The translations under genes were made by a program, and so were the position numbers. Below are positions 1 through 5,300 of a stretch of DNA of 5,300 nt, piece after piece. Under the pieces are notes generated by a model. That model made no database searches, was not told the DNA's origin, and was given only the letters and a program-made list of their open reading frames with translations. Origin of the DNA: an uncultured Ruminococcus sp. GTDB lineage: Bacteria > Bacillota > Clostridia > Oscillospirales > CAG-272. Positions within the stretch are counted from its first letter, which is position 1. The number at the start of each line of letters is the position of its first letter. Location of the stretch: positions 1 through 5,300 of the forward strand of contig CACZSC010000243.1 of the NCBI GenBank assembly GCA_902783755.1, read 5' to 3'.

Positions 1-111
1 GGGCGCGGCGTCGACTGTATCCTTGAATGGAACGAAGGCAACCATTTCAGGGACGCGGACGTAAGGACGGCGAAGGGCTTCGCCTGGCTTCTGAAAAGAA
101 GCAGACTTTAA
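1..111 (+). CDS. C-terminal fragment, possible alpha/beta hydrolase
   Basis: Frame 1 is open from the first base to TAA at 109-111, giving the last 36 residues of a protein that starts outside the window. The visible tail contains EWNEGNHFRDADVRTAKGF and ends in WLLKRSRL. A Gly-(x)-His-Phe motif followed by an amphipathic C-terminal helix is how many alpha/beta hydrolases end, the His being the catalytic one. From this I infer a small hydrolase or esterase, but 36 residues are too few to be sure. The reading frame itself is well supported: the composition is protein-like, and a ribosome binding site and a new gene follow soon after the stop. It could share a transcript with the kinase gene 42 bases downstream, as no clear terminator separates them. 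Confidence 0.6.
   Translation, partial: GRGVDCILEWNEGNHFRDADVRTAKGFAWLLKRSRL
69..102 (+). repeat. Two adjacent inverted repeats at the end of the first gene
   Basis: Two short dyads lie side by side within the last codons of the upstream gene. GGCGAAG at 69-75 pairs with CTTCGCC at 78-84, forming a hairpin of 6 pairs with a 4-base loop. GCTTCT at 87-92 pairs perfectly with AGAAGC at 97-102 around a GAAA tetraloop. The second is followed by AGACTTTAAAAG, which has only three T residues, so it does not meet the usual form of an intrinsic terminator. They could weakly attenuate transcription or protect an mRNA end, or simply reflect codon choice. Confidence 0.35.
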
Positions 112-141
112 AAGCATATAAAGACACGATAATAAATTAAC

Positions 142-147
142 GGAGGA
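142..147 (+). promoter_or_regulatory. Strong ribosome binding site of the hybrid kinase
   Basis: GGAGGA lies 6 bases before the ATG at 154, close to ideal complementarity with the 16S rRNA 3' end and at good spacing. It fixes the kinase start at 154, which is directly followed by a short basic stretch and a hydrophobic segment, as expected for an N-terminal membrane anchor. Confidence 0.85.
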
Positions 148-153
148 TACCGG

Positions 154-2691
154 ATGAAGAGAAAAGGAATAATCATAATCAACATCGTGATCATGGTCGC
201 CATTCTTGTATTCGTCGTGCTCTATACCGTGCTTGATAACAGAAGCACGCTGCAGAGGCAGACTGAGCATTTCGAGAACACGACCGTGGCCATGGAGCAG
301 GTCACCGCGAACTACCTGGAGGGCGAAGAGCGCATATGCGACGTGTGGGCCCGGTACATAGACACCAGGGGCATGACCATGGAGGAGGCGGTAGAGTTCA
401 TCCGGGACTCGCACGTGCTGCACAACTCCTCGGCGCATCTGGTCTGGCTAGATACCAGAAAGGGCCTGTCGACGCGGACTCATCTCGGGTCGGAGGACGA
501 CTGGTCGGTATCCTACGACAGCATCGACTTCATCAGGGACACTTCCTGGATCTCGGATATAGGCGAGTCCATAAACATCTCACGGGCCTATACGAACCCC
601 ATGAACGGGGAACAGTCCCTGGCCTTCTGCAACATCATCACGCTGCTGGATGACAGCGGCGAGCCTAAGGAGGCAGCCCTTCTGCGGGTGCTGCCCCTGG
701 CCGAGCTCGAGCAGAAATGGATATTCCCCAAGGGGGAATACGAGCACGCCGAGCTCGCCGTGATCGATCATGACGGCGACTACATCATAAAGAGCAGGAC
801 GTTCAAGAACTCGAACCTGTTCGAGTTCTACAAGTCCTACAACGACTATGACCCGGTCCGGCTTGAAAGCCTTCAGACCGAGATAACGTCGTCCACGGGC
901 TCCGTCACGTTCCTCAACTCCCGGGGAGAGGAGATGCTGATGGCCTTCACTCCTATCGCGGGATCTGTGGAATGGACCCTGCTGGGACTGATCCCGAAGG
1001 CGGATCTGAATGTCAACACGCAGAACTGGATGCTCATCGGCGTCATCTCAGCCGGGCTGCTGCTGCTGTTCATCCTTGACCTCATATTCATCCAGAGCGT
1101 CAACAAGAAGCTGCAGAAATCGGCGGCTGAAGCGGAATCCGCCAGCCGCGCCAAGACAGACTTCCTCTCCACCATGTCCCACGACATAAGGACCCCGATG
1201 AACGCGATCATAGGACTTACGTCCATCGCCCAGAAGAACCTCGGGGATCCCGAGGCCACGGGGGAGAGCCTGCGCAAGATCGGCCTGGCGGGCAACCACC
1301 TGCTGACGCTTATCAACGATATCCTCGACATATCCAAGGTCGAGAGCGGGAAGCTGAACCTCTCGCCGGTGACGTTCTCCATAGTGGAGACGGTGGAGAA
1401 CCTCGTCAACCTGTCCCAGCCAATGGTTAAGGAAAAGAACATAGACTTCAATTTCCGCGTCAACCGGATGGAGAAGGAATACCTTTACGCCGACCAGCTC
1501 AGGCTGAACCAGATCTATATCAACATCCTCTCAAACGCCGTCAAGTACACGGAGCCGGGGGGCAGCGTAAGCGTGGACATGCGGGAGGAGGAGAGCACGG
1601 AGCCCGGATGCGTGAAGCTGTACTACCGGGTATCCGACACCGGCATGGGCATGACCCCAGAATTCATGGAGAAGATGTTCCAGCCATTCTCCCGCCAGAC
1701 CGACAGCCGCGTGAACACCATCCAGGGAACGGGCCTCGGGCTCACGATAACGAAAAAGATGGTGGACCTCATGGGAGGTACCATCGAATGCCAGAGCGAG
1801 CAGGGAAAGGGAACAACGTTCACGGTCGTCATAGACGTACCGGTGGCAGACAGGCAGCGTGACGACATGACCCTGGATCCCGTGGACATCCTGGTCGCGG
1901 ACGACGACGAAGTGCTGCTCCAGACGACCGCGGAAACACTCAGATCCCTGGGAGTGAACGTCGAATGCGCGAAGAGCGGAGCGGAGGCGGTGGAGCTGAT
2001 CAGGGACCGCCACGGGGAGAAACGGGACTATGCCCTCATAATCCTCGACTGGAAGATGCCGGACATGAACGGCATCGAGACTGTGCGCCGGATCCGCTCG
2101 GAGATCGACGAAAGGATCCCCGTACTGATCGCTTCAGCCTACGACATATCGGAGTTCGAGGATGAGGCAAGGAAGGCGGGAGCCGACGGCTTCGTCACGA
2201 AGCCCCTGTTCAAGTCCACTCTCTACGACAGGATCAGCCACATCCTCGGGAAGGAAGTGAGCTCCGTCGAGCCGGAGGACGACTATTCCGATCTTGAAGG
2301 GGTGCACGTCCTGGTGGCGGAGGACAACGACATCAACTGGGAGATCATACACGCGACCCTCGCAATGTACGGAATAACCGCGGACCGCGCAGAGAACGGA
2401 CGCATCTGCGTCGATATGATACAGGCCGCGGAGGAGGGAAGCTACACGCTGATCTTCATGGACATCCAGATGCCTGAGATGAACGGTCTGGATGCCACAA
2501 GGGCCATACGCAAACTGGAGAACAGATGGGCCGCGTCGATCCCCATCGTGGCGATGACGGCGGACGCGTTCTCCGAAAATGTCACCGAATGTCTTAACGC
2601 GGGCATGGACGGCCATATCGCCAAGCCCGTGGACGTTAAACTCGTAATAAAAGAAATAAGAAAGATAAGAGAAAGGAACAAAAAACAATGA
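154..2691 (+). CDS. Hybrid sensor histidine kinase with two receiver domains
   Basis: This 845-residue membrane sensor kinase should autophosphorylate on a histidine in response to an external signal and pass phosphate to attached receiver domains. Residues about 5-27 and 292-313 are membrane helices. The roughly 260 residues between them form an extracytoplasmic sensor, probably Cache-like. A helical linker (about 315-335) leads to HisKA with the HDIRTP motif and phospho-acceptor His343. The HATPase domain (about 445-565) has the N-box ending in Asn461, DTGMGM from Asp495 and GTGLGL at 525-530. Receiver 1 (about 577-697) has Asp583/584, acceptor Asp632, Ser661 and Lys683. Receiver 2 (about 717-838) has Glu723/Asp724, acceptor Asp770, Thr802 and Lys824. 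All catalytic residues are present, so it should be active. There is no HPt or DNA-binding output domain, so the final output must be encoded elsewhere. Its stop overlaps the next start by ATGA. The ligand is unknown; the adjacent solute-binding protein suggests a small molecule presented by that protein. Confidence 0.95.
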   Translation: MKRKGIIIINIVIMVAILVFVVLYTVLDNRSTLQRQTEHFENTTVAMEQVTANYLEGEERICDVWARYIDTRGMTMEEAVEFIRDSHVLHNSSAHLVWLDTRKGLSTRTHLGSEDDWSVSYDSIDFIRDTSWISDIGESINISRAYTNPMNGEQSLAFCNIITLLDDSGEPKEAALLRVLPLAELEQKWIFPKGEYEHAELAVIDHDGDYIIKSRTFKNSNLFEFYKSYNDYDPVRLESLQTEITSSTGSVTFLNSRGEEMLMAFTPIAGSVEWTLLGLIPKADLNVNTQNWMLIGVISAGLLLLFILDLIFIQSVNKKLQKSAAEAESASRAKTDFLSTMSHDIRTPMNAIIGLTSIAQKNLGDPEATGESLRKIGLAGNHLLTLINDILDISKVESGKLNLSPVTFSIVETVENLVNLSQPMVKEKNIDFNFRVNRMEKEYLYADQLRLNQIYINILSNAVKYTEPGGSVSVDMREEESTEPGCVKLYYRVSDTGMGMTPEFMEKMFQPFSRQTDSRVNTIQGTGLGLTITKKMVDLMGGTIECQSEQGKGTTFTVVIDVPVADRQRDDMTLDPVDILVADDDEVLLQTTAETLRSLGVNVECAKSGAEAVELIRDRHGEKRDYALIILDWKMPDMNGIETVRRIRSEIDERIPVLIASAYDISEFEDEARKAGADGFVTKPLFKSTLYDRISHILGKEVSSVEPEDDYSDLEGVHVLVAEDNDINWEIIHATLAMYGITADRAENGRICVDMIQAAEEGSYTLIFMDIQMPEMNGLDATRAIRKLENRWAASIPIVAMTADAFSENVTECLNAGMDGHIAKPVDVKLVIKEIRKIRERNKKQ

Positions 2692-3977
2692 AAAAGATCT
2701 TCATCATCATCCTCACAGCGCTGACAGTCTTCAGCCTGGCCGCATGCGGCACAGGGAACCAGCAGGGAAGCCGTGACGTATTCACACCCAAACTTGACAC
2801 CTCCGCCTCATGCAATATAAGCATAGTGGGCACCTACAGCAATTTCGAGGCACTCGAAGCGGAATTCGACCGTTTCAACGAGTATTACCCCAACGTCGAG
2901 CTGAGCTACACCAAGATCGACGACTACAACAAATCGATCGCAACGGTCCTGAACGGAAACGACGCGCCGAACATCTTCTTCTCCTTCGCCTGGATGACGG
3001 GCAACTCAGACTATGATTCCGTCTTCGATCATATGGAAAATCTGGCGGACACCTCTCTGGGACTGGATCTCGACTGCATACGTCCCGGCCTTCTCAACCG
3101 CGATTCCCAGGGGCGGGTGCTGACCGTACCGGTCTTCTCCACGTCATACGGGATGCTGATCAACAACGATCTGTTCGACAAGGAAGGGCTGAAGGTGCCC
3201 ACGACTCTTACGGAGCTTCTTGAAGTCTGCGACGCCTTCCGCGCAAAGGGATATGAAAGCCCCATGATGGGATACAGCGTCAAGTCCTCCGGATGCCTGA
3301 TGAACATCGTGGCCTATCCGGTCTTCGCCGCCACCCTGGCCGAGCATCCCGAGATGGTTTCCGTCGCGAACAATTGCGATCCTGCGGCAGGCGAATACAT
3401 GCGCCCGGCTCTCGAGACGCTGATGATGCTGATCGACAAAGGATGCATCGATCTTGAGGCATGTGACCTGATCAGCGACAACTATACCGAAGTCATCCTC
3501 CGCTTCTACGAGGGCGACGTGCCCATGATGATCTGCACGGGCGACACCGTATCCGGGACCAAGAAGCGCGAGAGCCAGTCCGAAGCCTTTACGGCGAACC
3601 CCTTCACCTACTCCTTCGCGACGGTGCCGGTGACGGACAAGGGCGGATATTTCCTCGACAGCCCCTCCGTACAGTTCTCGGTCAACAGTTCCTGCGAGAA
3701 CCTCGACATGACCAACGAATTCATGCGCTTTCTCATCTCGAACACGGAGCTGAACCAGATGGCCTCCGTTAAGCGCCTCATAACCCCGACGAAGGATCTG
3801 TCCTTCGACAAGGTATATTCTCCCATCGGTGATGTGGCCCAGGATCTCATCATATTCCCGACGGCCCTTGGCATTGAGGACCCACTGGCCTCCCAGATCC
3901 GCACCGCTTCCTTCAAGGTCGCCACCGGAGCCATGACCATCGATGAGGCAGTCGCGAACTACGGCAGCATCAAATAA
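2688..3977 (+). CDS. Lipoprotein extracellular solute-binding protein, family 1
   Basis: This 429-residue protein begins with a lipoprotein signal peptide (MKKIF, hydrophobic core, LAAC with the lipidated Cys at residue 20), so it should be tethered outside the membrane. Residues about 43-80 (NISIVGTYSNFEALEAEF, then FNEYYPNVELSY) match the opening of family 1 binding proteins. The stretch at about 147-190, with VPVFSTSYGMLINNDLF and later PTTLTELLEVCDAF, is the typical first-lobe motif of MalE/UgpB-type sugar binders. Length is normal and the frame is intact. The start overlaps the kinase stop by ATGA, with GAAAGGA about 10 bases upstream as ribosome binding site, which implies translational coupling. 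No permease or ATPase gene is visible nearby, so I infer a role in ligand sensing with the kinase, though it might serve a transporter encoded elsewhere. The ligand is not determinable; carbohydrates are the usual substrates of this family. Confidence 0.9.
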   Translation: MKKIFIIILTALTVFSLAACGTGNQQGSRDVFTPKLDTSASCNISIVGTYSNFEALEAEFDRFNEYYPNVELSYTKIDDYNKSIATVLNGNDAPNIFFSFAWMTGNSDYDSVFDHMENLADTSLGLDLDCIRPGLLNRDSQGRVLTVPVFSTSYGMLINNDLFDKEGLKVPTTLTELLEVCDAFRAKGYESPMMGYSVKSSGCLMNIVAYPVFAATLAEHPEMVSVANNCDPAAGEYMRPALETLMMLIDKGCIDLEACDLISDNYTEVILRFYEGDVPMMICTGDTVSGTKKRESQSEAFTANPFTYSFATVPVTDKGGYFLDSPSVQFSVNSSCENLDMTNEFMRFLISNTELNQMASVKRLITPTKDLSFDKVYSPIGDVAQDLIIFPTALGIEDPLASQIRTASFKVATGAMTIDEAVANYGSIK

Positions 3978-4025
3978 CGGAGGCATTACAGTATATACCC
4001 CGGCAAGATAAACGGAAAAAATACT
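3978..4025 (+). other. Short gap with an unused Shine-Dalgarno-like GGAGG
   Basis: The 48 bases between the solute-binding protein stop and the next ATG contain GGAGG at 3979-3983, which has no ATG, GTG or TTG at usable spacing downstream. An 8-base palindrome GTATATAC follows at 3991-3998. The next ATG (4026) has only a weak CGGA at 4013-4016. No terminator hairpin is visible, so transcription probably continues through. The stranded GGAGG may be a relic, in keeping with decay of the following gene. Confidence 0.4.
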
Positions 4026-4407
4026 ATGAGAAAAATAAGACATGCCATAAATACTTGTCATCGCGGCCCTGCTGTGCGCAACGGTGTTTTCATCCTGCGC
4101 CGCAAAAACTGAAAAACCCTCTTTCAGGGCCATCATCATCCCGAAGTTCGAGATCGGGGAGATGAGCGGGGACGCTTCCGGCGAGGCGCTGCTTTTCTAT
4201 GATGAATACTGCTCGGGATGCCCTGAGGTCAGTATCCCCAACATGTCGAAGACGGGGCATTTCTATTTTAATGAGAAGGTCAATGAGAAGGTCAAAGTCG
4301 AGAATTCAGAGACCCCGGACATATTCGAGCCCGCCATGCACAACCTCTTCGATACGGGTAAGACCGTCATCGACGCCGTGCTCAGCGGAGAGCTGGGGCT
4401 GGAATAG
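4026..4407 (+). pseudogene. Decayed NUP-family (purine nucleoside permease-like) lipoprotein
   Basis: From ATG 4026 the frame reads MRKIRHAI and then, if unshifted, stops at 4110-4112 after 28 codons. Skipping one base at about 4050 continues into ILVIAALLCATVFSSC, a clear lipoprotein signal core with a Cys, and then 102 further residues to TAG at 4405-4407. The restored protein would be 126 residues. After the Cys, KPSFRAIIIPKFEIGEMSGD followed by ASGEALLFYDEYC and HFYFNE resembles the N-terminus of NUP-family proteins (hydrophobic strand, FE(I/L)G, tGDxxGE, later a Y/H-rich HxxYN-like site). The end, IFEPAMHNLFDTGKTVIDAV, resembles their C-terminal helix (xNxYxVGxxVVxxI). Family members are usually over 300 residues, so about 200 middle residues seem to be missing. 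A tandem 12-base repeat lies near the inferred join. A GTG at 4084 is open to the stop but would lack the signal peptide and has no good ribosome binding site. Family assignment is from memory of the family pattern, not a search. Confidence 0.6.
4270..4293 (+). repeat. Perfect tandem duplication of 12 bases (NEKV-NEKV)
   Basis: AATGAGAAGGTC occurs twice in direct succession, at 4270-4281 and 4282-4293, encoding NEKVNEKV in the open frame and followed by a partial echo, AAAGTC. The unit is in frame and both copies are identical, indicating a recent slippage or repair event. It lies where the NUP-like N-terminal part gives way to the C-terminal part, so it may mark the deletion scar. Confidence 0.85.
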
Positions 4408-4421
4408 GGCATCAGCCCGGG

Positions 4422-4428
4422 AAGGGAG
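4422..4428 (+). promoter_or_regulatory. Ribosome binding site of the methyltransferase
   Basis: AAGGGAG ends 5 bases before ATG 4434 and supports that start, 26 bases after the stop of the decayed gene. The protein then opens with MATRKEIVSSFYEKYD, a plausible cytosolic N-terminal helix. Confidence 0.7.
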
Positions 4429-4433
4429 ATATA

Positions 4434-5225
4434 ATGGCGACAAGAAAAGAGATCGTCAGCAGCTTCTACGAGAAGTATGACGAGGGCGGACGGTTGCAGA
4501 GAAGCCGGCACGGACAGCTGGAATATGCCGTCACGATGGAATACATCCACCGCTTCGCTCCGAAGGGAGTCCGGGTGCTTGAGCTCGGGGCCGGAACGGG
4601 CAGGTATTCGGTCGCCCTTGCGAAAGAGGGATTCGATGTGACTGCCCTTGAGCTGGTGGAATGCAATTTCGAAGCGCTCCGGGAAAACAGCAAGGGCATC
4701 GGAAACCTCAGGCCGGTAAGGGGCGACGCCACGGACCTCAGCGGGTTCGCCGACGGGTCCTTTGACGTCACTCTGGTGTTCGGCCCTCTGTACCACCTGT
4801 ATGAGAAGGAAGACATAGACAGGGCCATAGACGAGGCTATACGGGTCACGAAGAAGGACGGTATCATCTTCTTCGCGTTCATATCGGTCTACGCAATCAT
4901 GTACGCAAACTATCTCCAGGGGAACTGGGCCTTCGGGCAGAATGAGAACTTCACGGAAGACTATAAGCCGAAGCATTTTAAGGAACAGCTGTTCACGGGA
5001 TACGATATCGAGGAGTTCGAGTCGCTGTTCGACGGAAGGCCTGTGGAGTGGATCACCACCACGGGAACCGACGGGATACTCGAGCCCATAGAGGACAGGA
5101 ATGATTTTGATATCACGGACGTGGACTTCCCGGAATTCGTGAAATGGTATCTCGCGTTCTCGGAAAAGCGGGAGCTGCTCGGCAACACGAACCATCTGCT
5201 GTATATCTGCAGGAGGAAGACATGA
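4434..5225 (+). CDS. Class I SAM-dependent methyltransferase
   Basis: This 263-residue cytosolic protein should transfer a methyl group from S-adenosylmethionine; the acceptor is not evident. The Rossmann-type core is clear. Motif I is VLELGAGTGRYS (about 48-59, with E50 and G52-x-G54-x-G56). The acidic end of strand 2 is Glu73 in TALELVE, which should bind the SAM ribose. Motif II is RGDATDL with Asp98, near the adenine. The motif IV region is FDVTLVFGPLYHLYE from about 110. No methyltransferase substrate domain is recognisable: the C-terminal third, rich in Asp, Glu and aromatic residues and ending NHLLYICRRKT, is family-like but does not fix a substrate. Length and frame are normal. The stop overlaps the next start by ATGA, so it is probably translated together with the DNA repair gene. 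It could be a small-molecule or protein methyltransferase; that part is unresolved. Confidence 0.9.
   Translation: MATRKEIVSSFYEKYDEGGRLQRSRHGQLEYAVTMEYIHRFAPKGVRVLELGAGTGRYSVALAKEGFDVTALELVECNFEALRENSKGIGNLRPVRGDATDLSGFADGSFDVTLVFGPLYHLYEKEDIDRAIDEAIRVTKKDGIIFFAFISVYAIMYANYLQGNWAFGQNENFTEDYKPKHFKEQLFTGYDIEEFESLFDGRPVEWITTTGTDGILEPIEDRNDFDITDVDFPEFVKWYLAFSEKRELLGNTNHLLYICRRKT
5211..5216 (+). promoter_or_regulatory. Ribosome binding site of the AlkD-like gene inside the methyltransferase end
   Basis: AGGAGG lies 5 bases before ATG 5222 and inside the last codons of the methyltransferase (encoding Arg-Arg). It decides the start of the downstream gene and allows reinitiation by ribosomes finishing the methyltransferase. 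Confidence 0.8.
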
Positions 5226-5300
5226 CCATATATGACAGACTGGTTGCAGTCAGTGACGGAAAGTACAGGGACTTTCAGACGAAGCTGGTCCCGAACGTAC
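5222..5300 (+). CDS. DNA alkylation repair enzyme, AlkD-like (N-terminus only)
   Basis: The first 26 codons are visible and the gene runs off the right edge. The start overlaps the methyltransferase stop as ATGA (5222-5225) with a strong AGGAGG just upstream. The residues SDGKYRDFQTKLVPN match the conserved opening of the AlkD-type HEAT-repeat family of DNA glycosylases (roughly: short helix, then DxKYRxFxxKLxPN), which in full-length members is followed by a GVRTPxLRxLAK segment that should lie just beyond this window. AlkD removes bulky or cationic N3- and N7-alkylated purines from DNA. The catalytic residues are not visible here, so the assignment rests on the N-terminal motif alone. Confidence 0.7.
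   Translation, partial: MTIYDRLVAVSDGKYRDFQTKLVPNV

Noticed and set aside
87..113. Intrinsic terminator after the first gene
   Set aside because: The GAAA-capped hairpin is only 6 pairs, has 3 GC pairs, and is followed by just three T residues and then an A-rich stretch, so it lacks the required U-tract.
105..133. Possible promoter with GATAAT at 128-133
   Set aside because: GATAAT is close to a -10 box and is well placed before the kinase start, but the region 17-18 bases upstream (around 105-110, ACTTTA) is a poor -35. AT-rich spacers give such matches by chance, so I do not annotate it.
336..653. Overlapping plus-strand open frame of 105 codons inside the kinase gene
   Set aside because: It is in another frame of the kinase sensor region, rich in Arg, Gly and His, without a ribosome binding site; the kinase frame explains the sequence.
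2134..2688. Open frame of 184 codons on the minus strand across the kinase 3' end
   Set aside because: It is antisense to the two receiver domains, with a shadow-like composition and no family motif.
3991..3998. Palindrome GTATATAC as operator or -10 element
   Set aside because: Eight bases of alternating AT-rich palindrome are easily found by chance, there is no matching -35 upstream, and no regulator gene is nearby.
3144..4139. Long open frame of 331 codons on the minus strand
   Set aside because: It lies antisense to most of the solute-binding protein gene, whose signal peptide and family motifs are clear. Its translation is rich in His, Arg, Gly and Val with no recognisable domain, as expected of an antisense shadow in GC-rich coding DNA.
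4263..5195. Open frame of 310 codons on the minus strand
   Set aside because: It is antisense to the methyltransferase, whose SAM-binding motifs are intact, and shows no signal or domain of its own and no ribosome binding site that I can see.

Overview
The window looks like a chromosomal segment of an anaerobic Bacillota species, most likely a gut-type Clostridia (Lachnospiraceae or a relative). The basis is the GGAGG-type ribosome binding sites, a lipoprotein signal ending LAAC, an HDIRTPMNAIIG-type hybrid histidine kinase with an extracytoplasmic sensor of a kind common in that class, and moderately high GC (high fifties percent by eye). The lineage is an inference; no rRNA or marker gene is present.

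All genes lie on the + strand and are tightly packed. Bases 1-111 are the last 36 codons of an upstream gene, possibly an alpha/beta hydrolase. Its tail carries two adjacent inverted repeats. After a 42-base gap comes a strong ribosome binding site and a large hybrid sensor kinase (154-2691) with a membrane-anchored sensor, HisKA, HATPase and two receiver domains. Its stop overlaps the start of a lipoprotein solute-binding protein (2688-3977) by ATGA. No ABC permease or ATPase gene is visible on either side. The pair therefore looks like a signalling module in which a tethered binding protein may present a ligand to the kinase, rather than a transport operon.

Bases 3978-4433 hold the most unusual part: the remains of a lipoprotein gene of the purine nucleoside permease/phosphorylase (NUP) family. 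The signal peptide is split by a one-base frameshift near 4050. The body keeps what look like the N-terminal and C-terminal ends of the family with the middle missing, and a perfect tandem 12-base repeat sits close to the inferred join.

The right end holds a class I SAM-dependent methyltransferase (4434-5225), overlapping by ATGA the start of an AlkD-like DNA alkylation repair gene that runs off the window. These two probably form a translationally coupled pair unrelated to the kinase module. I found no tRNA, rRNA, CRISPR array, insertion sequence, riboswitch or convincing intrinsic terminator. The most interesting points are the decayed NUP-like gene and the kinase/binding-protein pairing; I see no clear evidence of an entirely new system.
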